A stretch of 64,000 nt of DNA from Salminus brasiliensis (Eukaryota; Chordata; Actinopteri; Characiformes; Bryconidae). The notes below the pieces were generated by a model that saw only the letters and a program-made list of their open reading frames with translations, had not been told where the DNA came from and ran no database searches. The translations under genes and the position numbers were made by a program. The DNA lies in NCBI RefSeq assembly GCF_030463535.1, contig NC_132893.1:25570282-25634281 (forward strand), given 5' to 3'. Positions 33,320 through 47,390 of the stretch are shown here, one piece after another (position 1 is the stretch's first letter; every line of letters begins with the position of its first letter).

Positions 33320-33605
33320 CATATCTGTTGCTTACAGAGAAGGATCTGTGTTGCTGTGCATCGATGCAATGTTATCCAGTAGGCTGAATCACTACAATAA
33401 AAAAGTAATAAAGGTTCTGAAATAACAGCCGTGGTAGTGTAGTAGCCTTACAAAGGCAGCTATGAACACTGAGCGCTATTCTTGTCTAAAGGCAGGCAGA
33501 TGAAACTGCAATAACCGTTACATGTCCCCAATGTGGTCTCTGACATGTCTTCTGTTTATGACAATAAATCTGCAGCAGTTTGAGTCGCAGCAATATCTTA
33601 ATACT
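33320..33605 (+). repeat. Dispersed repeat, copy B
   Basis: Counterpart of 30990-31230 in the same orientation; see that entry for the shared phrases. Confidence 0.65.
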
Positions 33606-33884
33606 GTTGAAACACTAGAGAGTGATGCAATACAAGAGACACTTTTGAGGCCCTGAAGAACCATGTTTGAAATAGAAATGTGTGTGACTGTGAAGAACCT
33701 TTTTATACGTTTAAAGAATGTTAAAAATGTAGGGGTTTCTTCATGTGGAGGTTCTGTAAAATGTTTGTCAACTCATAGTTGTCATTTACAGAAATTAACT
33801 TCTTGATGCAACAGAACCTTGTTTGGTTCCATAAAAAACACAATGTTAATAGAGACGTGTGAGTGTGAAGAACCTTTAAATGTC

Positions 33885-34095
33885 CATTGTTAAAAATATA
33901 AGAACCTTGAGGAACTATTTTGGAGGTTGTTTTATTTTGAAACTGTGGAGGAATCCATTCAGGTGCTTTGAGGAACCTTCAAGAAAAGGTTTTTAGATGA
34001 AAAATGTTCTTTGAAAGCACCTTATAAGATGTCTCCACAGTTTCAAACTGCAGAACTTCAAAAAGGCCCTCACAGTTCTTATATTTTGAACAGTG
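33885..34095 (+). mobile_element. Palindromic MITE (cactgttaaaa family)
   Basis: The left end cattgttaaaaatataagaa followed by ccttgaggaac is mirrored by the right end gttcttatattttgaacagtg. The interior is also roughly self-complementary (gaaactgtgga against tccacagtttc). A second member lies at 52287-52470. Fragments of the same words occur around 33690-33780 and 50600-50750. Confidence 0.75.
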
Positions 34096-36484
34096 TACAT
34101 GATGTGATGATACTGTAGACCTTTAAAAGGTTCTTTATTATTAAGAGTATTCCACAATTTTTCGAGTTCTTCTATGGCGTTATGCAAATAACCATTTTTA
34201 TTTCGAAACAGAGCTTTTCAGAGTGTCAAGTCTTTGCATAATAGGCATCTTTTAAAACAGCACAACTTAGCTATCATCAACTCATTGAGAGGAGTAGGCT
34301 AATGAGGAGAAGCTGAATGAGCAAGTGAACAGTCAATTATTGAAGGTGATGTGTTGAAAGCAGAAAAAATATGCGAGTGTAAGAATCCAAGACACTTTGA
34401 CACAAGCCAAATTGTGATGGCTAGACAACTGGCTCAAAACATTTCCAAGACATCAGGCAGACCTTGTGATGGGTTCCCAGTATGTAGTGGTCAGTACCTA
34501 CCAAAAGTGGTCCAAGAAAGCATAACTGGTGAGAAAGGTGACATGGGCATCTAAGGCTGATGCGATCCATGAAGGCCCAACCTCACAACTTACAGTTAAC
34601 GTCTCAGTTTACCACAGGACACCTTCAGAGATCTTGTGAAGTCCACGCCTTGAATGCTCAGATCTGTTGTGGTGGCACAAAGGGACCTGCTTAGTATTAG
34701 GCGATTGATATTAATGTTGTGTCTGATTGGTGTGTAACACTTCACACACATCACACATATTATAATCGCTACTATATTATAAGATATTAAACACACTATA
34801 AAATGGTCTTTTTTAAAGCAAACAACAAACAACCATACAATGTAAATCAGTTCAGATGTTAGTATTTATTATCAGCACATCTTACCTACATTATGTGTTA
34901 CTTTAATTGTGTTATTTATAGAAACACAAAGATCAAATTCATACCAAACATTAAAGTACACAGATTGGATCACTAACTGTATTGGGACATCCTTAGTTAA
35001 AATGTGGTATAATAAGCTCTTGTAAAATGAATCATATCTCACCCTACCTCTAGAATAAGTGTCTAAACGTGTAGGAGTGTGTCTTCTTCTGAACTGTTTC
35101 TGGTTCTATGATTCAGAACCATGGCAGTTAAGCAGTTGTGCAATAATGGATTGCATGTTTCATACATGCACCCGTCCCGTACAATGTCTCTTCCTTTTTT
35201 CTTTTTTTGTCGCTGTCTTTGTTCTACGCATGTTTCCTGTACTTTTATGCAAGAAACCAAGTTCACCAGCACATCCCAATGTCAAACTCAGACACTGCTC
35301 AAACTGTAAGTAGTATTTTTTTTTTTGTAGGTTGTTTTTTCTCAAGGGGGCGTTTTGAGAATGGTTAGGCCGAAGCCTCTTGGCAAACAGCTATTCATAC
35401 ATAATCATAGACTTGCTGTAAAATTGATGTGTTGGTAAGTGTTGTGTCACGGATGGGTTGAGCACAGAGCCTGCAAAGGGCTGTACACAATAGCAACAAG
35501 TACAGCAAGCACCACAGTACCATTCAGTCTCAGTCTCTTGCGAGTCTGACGCAAGAGGAAAGATGTGAAACTTCCCTCTAAGGATAATGGATTATGGATT
35601 CAAACTTGTATCTGCCTGTATCTGCATGTATCTGTCGTTTTTTTACCTTTTGACGTAATGAGAATCTGGCCATTTTTACACTGACTTCTATTGAAAGTTA
35701 AGAAGGTTCTTTTCCTTCTCCTGTAAAGTTGCCATTTAAGAGAAACAACTGTTCTAACTCACGTTAGTAGACTGTTAGAATAAGCACAAAAGAGAAAATA
35801 TTTTTAAAAAAGATAATCAGAGAAATTTTAGTTCTCAGGTATATACAGAACAAAAGTCATGTATACAATGAAAATAGCCTCAAATGTGCCCTGAAAAAGG
35901 TTTGATTAGAAATGGTGCATTGTAGAGAAATTAGCGACAGAACTGTTTACCGCTGTGAAGTCTGAAGTGTTTAATGACTCTAAAAGCTGCCCTAAAATTG
36001 ATTTATTTTGAATCCATTTAGGGTGGATAGGGACAAACAGGGTCACATAAGGCAAACTAGAATGGTTTAAAAGTCTCTGTTAGAGCCGTCAGAACTGCTG
36101 ACCATGAAGTGTGAGGTCTTGGGGCAGACTAGTTATCTGCATGCCAGTTAGAAAAAACTGTCCAGTGATAAGCTTGTGTTGACTAGGCACCTTGCATGGT
36201 GGATAGCCTCCTGGGCTGTGGCCACAGTTAAAGGCTGTGGTCATCTGTCTGTGGGTTGTGCACATCTTTAGTGGTTCAGCTGATTAGGCAGAGACACCAA
36301 AATGTTGCCACAGTCAGAGCAATGTAATGCAATGCTTGACAGCCATGCTGTCGAAGTAGGAAAGCAAGGAGTAGAAATGGTAGCATCATCCACACTTTCT
36401 CACGGAGAAACGATTGAGGTTGAGGGACATGTCTCAAGAAACCAGAGACAGATCTTGTGGGTTTCCCATGAAGATAGTCTCTCT

Positions 36485-36610
36485 TGCTGTGTAGTTACTA
36501 GGTGGTTTTAACTGAGTTGCTAGGTGGATGCTATGGTATTCTAGGCGATTGCTGTGCAGTTGCTATGTTATGCTATTGCAATGCTATTCCAAATGGTTGC
36601 TAGCGTTCCT
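36485..36610 (+). repeat. Decayed minisatellite, gttgctaggtgg type
   Basis: Repeated variants gttgctaggtgg, tgctatggtattctaggcga, ttgctgtgcagttgctatg and gttgctagcg occur every 10-20 bp. This is a common fish simple repeat. Confidence 0.7.
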
Positions 36611-39600
36611 AGCCATCATAATCAATCAATACCAGTCACTTTTTTTTCTTTCAGTTGTCTTTATCTGGACTTAAAGTCCTCTTTCTAGAAAGCAGATGCC
36701 CTGATGGGCCTTGACAACGTCATAATATCTTTAATAGACAAATCTGATGTTTTTCATGACCTGACTTGTCTCTGCTTATGTGCTCTAATGGTGCGAACAT
36801 ATTGTCAGACAAGTAATCTCAATGAGCTGTAATCTCTTAGTGGTTTAATGTTATACAGAGCAAGAGAAGTGGATTTGGTCATACATTGTTTAGTGCTCGG
36901 GCCATAACGTTAACTTCTGCTAGTTGATGCTAATCTGACCCTGGAAAGAAGCTTGAGTGTACTGCATGTAGTTTATCTCAGTGATGTGTTATTTTCTTCC
37001 TCTAGTAACAAATGGACCACAATTTTGTTGATCTATTTAGTATTAAAACATCATAAAGCTTAATGCTTAGTGTTATCGCAGACAAACAACAGAGTGTGTG
37101 TCATATGCCATAAAAAACGATAGCTTGATATTCTCAGAGATAATCAGATTAATGTTATTTATAGCGGTATGCTGTGTATGTAGAGAAGCATAAAAACACT
37201 ACAGTGTGACAGTTTACATATGTTGACACTGTTTATGAGCATCGTCAGCAGAATGTTTTCAGTAAATATATAAGGTACCTGTCAATGTGTAGTAGAGTCC
37301 AAAACAAATACAATGTCCTAGTACGGGTCTTTGGTCTGGTTTAAAAGGGCCCTAGAATGTCAAACAGTATTTTCTCAGACATAGTTGAATAATGAGAGTT
37401 TGGTACATGGAAGTGACATACCCTAAACCTCAAACACTGTTGCCTCCTCCTTCAAAAGAAACCTGGAAAACAGGCCACTAATACTAAAACTGTTACCTAA
37501 CAGTCTTGACTTGTCAATCTTTATGTCTCTAAAATGTGCATACACCCAGCCCAGTAGTGAGCCCTAGGCAAAGCTGGCGAAATGGTAAAGCATGTCAGGG
37601 AAAATATGGTGTTGTTGATTCTGGAGAGCAGCACATCAACTCTAAACTCTGCTAACTATGGGAATGTAGGTTGCTATTTAAACCAGCCCTTGTGGAGGCA
37701 GCGTTTCCTGTGCCAGTGTTCACAGAAGGGGAGATTGAACCCAACACGCAACAAAGTGTAAACCGTGGAGGTAAATGCTGAAGGCAAAGCTAAAAACTAG
37801 CTCTAGCCGTTTACCATGTCTTCTCTCCAACGTCCATTCCCTTGAAAACTAACCGGACTACCTCAACTGACTTTTTACGAGTAAGACTTAGTAAGAAAGA
37901 CAAACCCGGGGAAGTGAGTGGAGGCAAGGCTAAAAGCTAACCCAGCAACAATCTCTTCAGCTAACAGCACATCACACTGAGAGGGCACAACAAGAGAACA
38001 GTAACATTCTCCAATAAGACTCAGGAATAATTGCAGTGTTTTTGTTGTTGTGCTATAATATGCAGGTATTGTGAGTGGTTGGTGCTTTAAAGCAGCTAAT
38101 AAAGACTTCGCTTAGCCCTGAGTTCTTTTAGCTCCATAAAAGGAAAATCATTTGTTTATGATTGTATGGCTGTGATAGTCAGATCTTAGACTTGTGTTTA
38201 AATTTATGAATGACATCAGTATTACAAACATTCAGTTCAGGGATTCATGTTCTCCTGCAAAAGATATCTGGTTCACCTATCAGCTGATCACCTTATTTAA
38301 GGTGTTCCTTGTTTAAAGCTATTGTAATTCTCCTTTGGAAGCAGAATGCAGTTAAACTAATAGAAATGTTTATTTATAAAAAAAAAAAAAAATAGAAGGT
38401 CTCTCTTGCTCCCCTAAAGATGTTTTTGCTTTTTGCATTATGGATTTTGTTATTTTGTAAGCAGACATTTTATATGTTATGGTTGCGAGTTAATGGTGAA
38501 AACAGTAATTATCCAAAGCGCTGGCATCCAGGGATTAAAACATTCTGAGAGGATTAAAGTAGTTCGAAAAAGAGACAAGCACCGAAACAAAAGAGAGAAA
38601 TCCTCCATTCTGACCTGATTAGTACCCAGCAGGAAGCAGGGCTATGCCGTAACACTGGCACCATACACAGCACTCACCAGCCACGCCCACATTCACCCAT
38701 ATTCCCCTTTGCTCACGGGCTCTATTTAGGACATATTTATATCCTCATAATTGCTACAGATGAACCATACCAGAACAGCTGGCACGACTTAGCTCATATT
38801 AACAATGCTTTAGCAGCAGGCACATGACCATAAAGGGCGAATGTTTACCAAAAAGGCCAGATCACAGGCATTATGGTGGGTGGCTGTGCTGGGGTACTTG
38901 TGGGAAAACGCTGAAGGCTTGTCTTGCTATTTCTAAAATGCTGCGCTTGTTGAGCTTACATTTATAAATGTTATAAAAGTAAAACACACACACACTCTAT
39001 CACACATCTATTATAATAAAATTCAATAAAGTATGGGTTCATATTTTAACCAAAACACTCGTTATGGCTTCTTTACAGGTGTGAAAATCCCCATAAATCA
39101 TTTCTTGGCAATCATTTCCTCTATATTCCACTACTGCATGCCTATAATACATAAGCCAGAATTTTTAAAAATTAAATTTTAAATTAAATTAAATAATTAT
39201 CGACCATACCCAAATAATCCAATTTGAAATCAGTGAAATTTGAGATCTTATTTTGAGATTTTCTAAGGAATCATAATCACGTAGTGACTCACGATGAGGT
39301 CTACTGCCTAGCATATCATGATTCATCACACTACTAGCATATACACACCATCACTCTGCACAATGAGTGAGCATGCAGTGGTGTTCTAATTTAGGCCCAC
39401 AGACATAATAAGATCATACTGATCTTATGACGATCAAAACTGGCCCCTGGAAATATACAGGCACTGCTGGGCTTTGGTCCTCTCCAGTCTGCCTGCCTTT
39501 AAACAGATGGTGGTGAGGGCAGCCATTAAGGATGATTTGCTAGAAGAGGGTCCTGAGAGCAGTTGAGTGAGCTGGGCCGAGGTTATTGGATGTGGTCAAT

Positions 39601-40719
39601 GGGGTTGTGGAAACGGCTTGTCTCAGGGTGGGGGTGCTGCTATTTTTAAGCCCCTCCAGTCTTTTTCCCACACTGCAGAGGAGTCAGGAATGTAAAAAGC
39701 TCAGGCTGAACCAAACAGAATTAGACATGATAGACTCTATAGATCCACATCCGTACATCTGAATGCTGGGCTGTGTGGTGATGTGATATGACCAGAGTAA
39801 GCTTACTGAGCGCATCAGAATTTCTAGAATCGAACAACTTGTGGCACATGTTGCTAGGTTGAACAAGCTCATAACGTGTGGAAACCCTTTTTGTGGAAAT
39901 CCTTTTTGGAGCTATATAAAACCTTTTTTCGTTTTTTTAATCCTACATTTTCTTCATAGGAAAGAACTATTTAACCAGACAAAGAGAAGGCATTCAGGCA
40001 TTCAAATGTTTTTTTTTGAAGGTCCATGGTTCTGTATATACCCTTCTGGCCATAAATGTGTTAGACCAATCAGAAAGCAACCAAAAACCCATGTGGTTTC
40101 CACATGACAGCATAACTGGTGAACTTTGTTGGGCACTCAAGTAAAAAAAGTGAACATGCTGGTCTTCACAGCCTAAAACAATCCTTAAAAAATTATAATT
40201 TAAACTTGCAATTAAAATTTAGAATGATTTAGAATCCTCATTAAACCCAACCACCCCCCCCCCAAAAAAAAAAAAACTGTAGTCATTTTAGCACATAAGA
40301 GATGCTACAGAGTTTCCAGTTAAAAATACTAAGCTGCAGATCTGTGTAATGCTACTGGGCATTTAAAATGCATTAAGTTATCTAATCATCATCAACAACA
40401 AATTTGCCCCAATGCCAACCTTAGCCTGATCACTAGACATTGGTGTAGTCTAAAGCTTTATTTAAAATGCAGGAGACTGGTATAAATTAACACACTGGAG
40501 GAACACAGTAGGAACATACTTGTTCTTTGCAGATCTAATAAAAATGTGTTTACACAAGATGCCACTATAACTATGTGTGATCTTCCAAACCTCTAAATAT
40601 AGAGACAGACATCATCAGATAATGACTGAGTTTAAGTCACTGCTTTGAGTAAATCCAGTCTTGCCCTGCCGCTTTATCTTAAAAGCTTCAGCATATAGGG
40701 GACAAAAACAAGTTCTCTC

Positions 40720-40850
40720 AGTCTCGATTGTGCGATTAGTCGCACTAATTGGCCAATTAGGAGGGGACAGAAGGCGGTGGAGGCTTTTACAGGGGCTATT
40801 TCCTTATCAGAGCATCAAAATAATGATATAAAGACAAAACATAGCTTTAT
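40720..40850. promoter_or_regulatory. Candidate intronic enhancer with perfect palindrome
   Basis: A 16-bp perfect palindrome ctaattggccaattag (40745-40760) joins two homeodomain-type TAATT/AATTA cores. It is followed by two GATA-type words (cttatcag at about 40804, tttatcag near 40847). No open frame. Function is inferred only from motif clustering. Confidence 0.3.
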
Positions 40851-43289
40851 CAGTTAATGCCTTCTGCTTAAGTTGCCATTATGCTTTGACTGGGTCGTCA
40901 CAAGAAGAGAATGTAAGCTGACTATCGATGGAATGAACTTCCTGTTGGATTGTAATACTTTAGTGTTTATTTCCTTGTAAACCAGAGTAGATATAGGTGA
41001 GCGATAGGGCAAAAATAAAACATCACCATAATTAAACATTTCTTCACTATGTGTGATAAAGTTGGGTCCACATGTAAAACTAACATAATCATAAATATAT
41101 GGATTGTTTTTATACTTGGATTAAGTTTGGGCAGTTAAACCATGTAAACTTTTAAATAAACATAATCTTAAACGTAATCTTGCCCATGTTAATTATATTT
41201 CTTTTTTTTAATCTGTTATTTTTTTAAAAACATACTACCATGTGTAGTCAAGTGATTCCCTGAAGTCAAAAACCCTTGAACCCAAGCCCCTTGAGTTAAA
41301 GCTGGAAGGCATATCTTGATTGCTTAATTTCCAATCCACCGAGATGGTGTCAGTGTCCAAATATTTATGAACCCATCTGTATGTATCGTTTTGTTTCAGA
41401 GAACTTTGTAACCAAGGTTATTCAACAATTATATATTTTTTTACTCATTATGCAGCTGTAAGAATTGATGATACCCACACACGTCCAACAGTTGGTAAAC
41501 ATTTTACCGCTAACCTTTTGTGAAAATCTTGAAGGTTCACACTTGCAGACCTATCATGATATAATTTTTCATAAAATGCTCTTCTTTAGTCTAATATCAA
41601 ATAACAGCCAATAATCACGCTGTTATCTCTGAAATGTGCTTTAGAAAGCTGGTGGCATTAATCCTTTGCTCCTCGGCTTTTCTAAGCTGTGCCACACTGC
41701 CCACAGGCCAGCACTCAGAGAATAGATGAAAAGAGAAGCCTGAGCTAGAGGAGCTTCAGGCCAGCCAGCTGGCCCTCTGGAGTTCACAGCTGTGATAGGC
41801 ATGCGGCCCTGGCATCCCAACAGCTTTACACCCCCGACAGGGGATACACACTGGCAGGACTCTTCACATGCACACACACTATCACACACATGTGACTGTG
41901 TTTCCACCACTACTGATGTGATTATGTGATTGAACTTTACTTCAGACAGTTTGTGAGTATTTCTTTCAATTCTGCTGTATGAATTGCAGCCCCTGTTGAT
42001 TTTATAATTAACTTAAAAAGACCATATCCTACCTTTTACTTTTAAAATTGTTTTTCTTGAGGTTGACTTTTAAAGTTTTCTGAATTTATGAAGCAAAAAC
42101 AGTCATCATTTACAGGATCGTTTTACTATGTTGATAGTAAACTCTCACTGAAGAGTCTAATTCAAAACTGCTGTCTAGGTGGGAACGTTCCTTATAACTT
42201 CAGTGTGGATGTCTGGTCCAAACTGCTGTAGAGTAAATTTGTACTGTACGTACATACAGTCATTCTTCATTACATCACAAAAATGATAAATTCAAATGGG
42301 CTATTTTTGCAAGTTAGTCCACATATATGGACTGTATAGAAGTCTAGAATTATCAAAATATTTTTTTGGAAGAAAACAACTAATATTGAAAGACATTTTG
42401 AAACAGTAATATTTAGAACCATAGTGTTTACTCGGTTCATAGATCCATATATACACCTTTCCCATTTGTTTTTTTGTGATGTCATAAAACCTGTGCATTT
42501 ATATATATCCACCTGTTCAGCAGCTTAGCACCATATAAAAAATATACTGAACTGTTAAAATAATAAACCAAAAATGTGAATGTATTTGGTAAATTTGCTT
42601 AATAGATTCACCTCAAGTTTGAATTTTAGCCACTTTTTCACATCCACAGTAAGTCGGGGAAACTCAAGCAAGATGAGATTTTTAAATAGTTTAATTTGAG
42701 TTTCTAGTACCCTACATTTGAATGAAGCTGTGTTTTGATAAACAGGTTTAAGTTTAAGTATTACATCTTCTAATGAATTTAAGTTGCTAAATACTGTATT
42801 TTATAATCACTTAATTACATGAAGTCAGCCTTAATACTGACAACTGAACGAGTTATCTGCTCAGAAAATATACTTCAAACTTCATACTTCATACGAAGTA
42901 TGAAATTAGTTCTAATGATCTAACATTCACCATCTTGCCAAATGCAAAACAAAACAGCTGACTCAGTTTCCCCCTGTCACACTGTTCTGTTGGGAAACTT
43001 CAACGTGATTGACGTGATCAAAACCACAGAGTTGCAGTTTTTAATGTTGTTTGCTTTAAAAAAAAAACAGAAGAAGCAGAATTTCACTCAAAATGTAAAG
43101 GTGAACATGAAATCTGTAAGTAAAGTATTAATTCAAGTACAAGAATAAAAATGACAACATCTGCATTAAGATGTAAAATGAACAAACTGGTGCAAACGTT
43201 AAAAGTTCTGTTATTTTAATATATATATAATCCACGGACATGATGCACAGAGACGTATTTTGGTAAAACTATGCACCCAAGTCTTCTAC

Positions 43290-43450
43290 CCCTCTGCTGC
43301 CCATTTGTGTGGACACACTAATGAGTGCACACCAACAGACACAGACAATTAGTGCAGCTTGGATTATGCATTAATGGATTTGATTGGAGAGGGTCAGATC
43401 TCTCCACAGTGCTGGAGGACCTCATTTTGCAGTGTCAGCTTTTACGTGTG
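43290..43450. promoter_or_regulatory. Candidate conserved non-coding element
   Basis: G+C near average, no repeat words, and clustered homeodomain-type sites: acaattagtg, attatgcattaatgg and gatttgattgg within 60 bp. Conservation cannot be tested here. Confidence 0.25.
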
Positions 43451-43495
43451 TGGGCGTGAAAGTAGAGTGCTGAATGTGTGTGTGATTGGTTGGGA

Positions 43496-43517
43496 GTGTG
43501 TGTGTGTGTGTGTGTGA
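43496..43517. repeat. (TG)n microsatellite
   Basis: About 11 TG units. Confidence 0.9.
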
Positions 43518-44289
43518 CGGAATAATTCAAGGGCATGTAGCTTCAGCAGAACTCCCTCCCTGTTTATCATCGCAGGCTAAGCATCTTATCTGAGGCAGAC
43601 AGTCTTCCACTCCGTCACTCTTCTTCTCTTGATCTTTTCTCCCTCTCCCTCTGCCTGGCTCTTTTTTAGCTCTTCCTCCAGTCAGAAACAGAAACTCATT
43701 CTGTCACTCATCCTCCAGTGCATTTGCACCAAATCTTCAGCTTTAGAGAAATATGGCTCCTGTCCATGTGATTATGTCTACATGAGACTAAGTAAACACA
43801 CCTGACAAAGATGACACTCATATCACAGTTTGCTTCTCATCACGCTGTCACTTTCAGTTCTTAATGCTAACTGCTACACTCTGCTGTTCTTATGCGCTGT
43901 TCTTCAAAGCAGAATCATTGTAGTGACGGAATTGTCAGAAATGATTTGCTAGGACAGAGTTACATGAATATGAAAAATGCAGTGGCAAACTGTGACTGCT
44001 AGACCTAGGCCTTCAGTTCAAACAATAAAGGTCAAAACAGGAAAGAGTCTGAAAATGTGTGAAGATGCTAACAGCTGCTAGCACTCATACTGGATTTTAG
44101 TAGTATGTTAGTGCTAAGATACTGGCTCATTTATACACCGTTTTTCAAGAACCTGCTGATTCTAGCTTGGGCTGAATGTTAGTAACACATATTGGGCTCC
44201 AAAAGGCCCAGAGTGGCAGACTTATGGCAAAACTAATTCTACCAAATGAAAACTGAATCGGTTACTTCAAGGACATCTCTCAAAAGTGA

Positions 44290-44760
44290 AGCAATCACAA
44301 GTCTAACGCCTCTGCTGGCTGCTTACAGTATGATCTGTAGCCCACCCAGACCCATATGTTTCAATGACTAAACAGCCCATTTTTCATCTCATATTTCTCC
44401 TCCAAACTGTCTTTCCACCTCCAATGTCTAGTTCCAGCAGCTAGTTTTCCTGTGCTAATATTGGTCAATTTTTCATTTTCCCACAGAAATGTAGTGTTTA
44501 AAACCATATTCTGCTAAATCAGACGGTGGGGTTACACCTTGTCTGGAAGAGACCATCTGCAGGACCTGCATTGCACTCTCTCTGTTCAAGTTGTAGTGGA
44601 ACTCACATGAGCTGCACTTTTGCTGTTGAAACATTACACTTACTGGACAAACTGGGATTCCAGGGGAAAATGCACAATGAAGGCGGTGTAGGACTTGCTT
44701 GATCTGTGAAAAGCGACCGGTCTACTAAATGAGTATGCAAGTCTTTGCAGATTTGACAGG
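44290..44760 (+). repeat. Dispersed repeat of about 450 bp, copy A (copy B 52525-52990)
   Basis: The two copies share, in order: aacagcccatttt-catctca, ctgtgctaatattgg, ctgcaggacctgcattgcac, acatgagctgcactttt, ctgttgaaa-attacactta, gaaggcggt, cggtctac-aaatgagta. Similarity is roughly 75%. No coding potential or clear terminal repeats were seen, so the class is unknown. Confidence 0.7.
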
Positions 44761-47236
44761 TTGCAAATGGCGGATAATTTTGACTTCATTTCTATAGAAT
44801 GAACAGTATTGGAACCGCAGGGGTTTTTTTTCTGTCAGTTGCTAATTACGTTGGTAGTTCTACCAGTGAAGTACCAACCAATCTGAGAACTTCTGCACCT
44901 GTATCTACTTAAATGCCACTGAGAAAAGGTTAGGATGGTGCAATTTTCTGTTTGGCATTTTAGATGCACACTACTTTGTCCTATTTATTTTGTTTATTTA
45001 TTTATTTATTCTTACATTTTCCTAAAATAATAAACATTAATTGCTTCCCACACATTCTTCACTTCTGTCCACGGATCTCCTAATGTGGTTAGATTTTTCA
45101 CAGTCCCACGAGCTTTCAGCAGGGTTCAAATCTGCTGACTGTGTTCCTATGACATCACCTGAACTTCCTCACTTCTACACCCACTCCATCAGTTGTTGAG
45201 TGGTGTGGTATATAATTCATTGTCTTGTTGGCAGATCTTTTTTGTGGTTTTCTCAACTTCAAACACTTCCAAAAGAGCTGCTAAACACCAGTGCATGGCA
45301 CTAATACAGCTCAGCAACTTTGACTTATTTGACTGACAGTATATATTTGTTGGGAAATGAATCTACTCAGTTCTGATAAAGACATTAACATTTAGTTGCT
45401 ATTTATTTTTTGTGCTGAATTAAGTTTATTTAGTTATTTTGGTGATGCCATCTGTACAGTGTTGAACTTGCACACACCTCTCCCTTTGGAGCATTATTTT
45501 GTTATTTTAATGGCTGAAGAATTCCAGAATATGAAGAATAGAGTCTAAACATCCTCTGTTCTTTATCTACTGACTACTGCAGAGCATCACCTTAGCAGTT
45601 AGGGCTGCATAATATTGGAAAAAAATAATATTGGGATATATTGCGTTACTAAAAGAATTATTTTCATTTTTCATATTTGAGCAGATTTCATAATTATCCA
45701 ACATGTCATTAAATGAATAATTGTCAATTACATGATATTGGCCAGATAAAATCAGCCTCTGGTAGATCCGGTAGGGAAAATGAGAATAGTGTGAATTTAT
45801 CTTTTTGTACCAAACACCAAAAATAAAACAAGATATTGCACATCCTGCAATGTGACTGTTGTACATGTGCACATCGCGATACTGATGCTGAAACTATCAA
45901 ATGTTAATAGCTTAATAAGCTTATATCAATATGACACTTTACTGACAGTTCACTTTACTGTAATGTCAGTGTGTTCAGTTGGCAGTGGTCTTGTATCTGG
46001 GTACTGAACCTTCATTGATGTCAAGTTTTCTTTTGTTTAGTTTTGTTTGTCAATGTTACTTAGTCACTCTAGCTCAGCTAAGTCAACTACTCAATTATCC
46101 TAAATTGCTTTATTTATACATACTTAAGTCCATACATACTTATGTCCTGGTAATTGTACTTGTATTCAACTGTATTCTCCCTGCAGTAGCAGTAATCAGT
46201 CTTAAGTAAGGATTTCCAGCACACATTTTCCACCCATGGACATATTTAAACATTTACATGGTTGTGACCATGTTGAATTTAAAGCACATTTTTTTTCTAG
46301 CTTTGTTTCATTATTTGAAAGCAATGAGGATTTTGTCAGACATATACAGGAATTTAGAGGAGTGTCCATATGAGAACAGTGTAGATAACAAGTTCAGTTT
46401 CAGTGTTGATATTTTCTCTTCACGCTTTCTAATGTCAGCGTATGACGCTGCATGTTAAAGCCCTCACTATACAGCTTTAACACACTGTATAGGTCTTGCA
46501 GTCAATTTGTTTAGACAGTGTGCTAAGTGGACCCTATCAGCTGTATTGCAGGGTGAGCTAGAGGAAGCAGGTTTGCCTGGCCCTGACAGCTGCAGCTCAC
46601 AGATAAACACAGCCTTCTATTCTCATTCATTACATTGCTAGATCTCGAAGTGAAACTTAAGATAGCTCGACACCTACACTGTGTACAAGTTGCTGGGGAG
46701 CGTGTTTCATTGTACAGCAGCCTACAGCCTGTCAGGAAGGCCCCACCTGCTGTGTGTACAGTCATGCGCTGCTGAGTGACAGCTCTTTCCTGTCCTTGTG
46801 ACACTCCTGCTTCCCCCAGCTATGGCTCTGTTATTTTTACCCACACCCGAGCCGGCCTTGGGTATTGTGAAACAGGGACTGTAAATTATTGAAGAGACCT
46901 TGTCTTGGCATACTGGCGTTCTGTCATCACAAAGGAATTGGGACTTCTTCACTACGGATCGGCAAAACAGTGCTGATGATTCCATACTTCTAATTCTAAC
47001 ATTTCCTTTGGAAATTTGATTCTTAAGTAAACACATTGACACCAACTTAAACCTTTTTTGTGATATTGAATGTTTATTTCCAGGGTGGCACTGCAGGCTG
47101 TACGTGCCACACATCTCCAGGGGCCTGGGATTGTGGGTACGATCCTTGCTCCAGTCTCTGTCTGTGAGGAGTTTGACATTTTACTCTGGATGCTTTTCTT
47201 TCCTCTCACTAAAATGGCCATGGGAAAATTCCCCCT

Positions 47237-47390
47237 AGGTGTGAGATGTATGAGTGAATGGGTGTGCGTGGTACCCTGTCCAGGGGGGATTTTTGCCCTG
47301 TACCCAAAGGTTCCAGGTATGCTCTGGACCCACCATGACCCTTACCGGGTAGAAGTGGATAAGAAGACAGATGGATGTTTGCTTACTCAC
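47237..47390 (+). repeat. LINE-tail-like dispersed repeat fragment
   Basis: The order gtgagatgtatgagtgaatg, taccctgtccaggggg, then ccatgacccttaccgggtag, aagtggataagaagacagat and ggatg follows a widespread fish repeat whose copies typically end ...ggataagcggta...ggatgga. Overlapping frames on both strands reflect the repeat. Confidence 0.55.

Noticed and set aside
42881..42904. Inverted repeat ttcatacttc/gaagtatgaa resembling a recombinase site
   Set aside because: Ten-base arms with a 4-base loop in AT-rich DNA; similarity to loxP is superficial and expected by chance at this scale.
46523..47221. Overlapping minus frames of 89-130 codons
   Set aside because: They overlap each other in different frames, lie inside the marchf3 intron and show no family; the G+C-rich patch may be regulatory but not coding.
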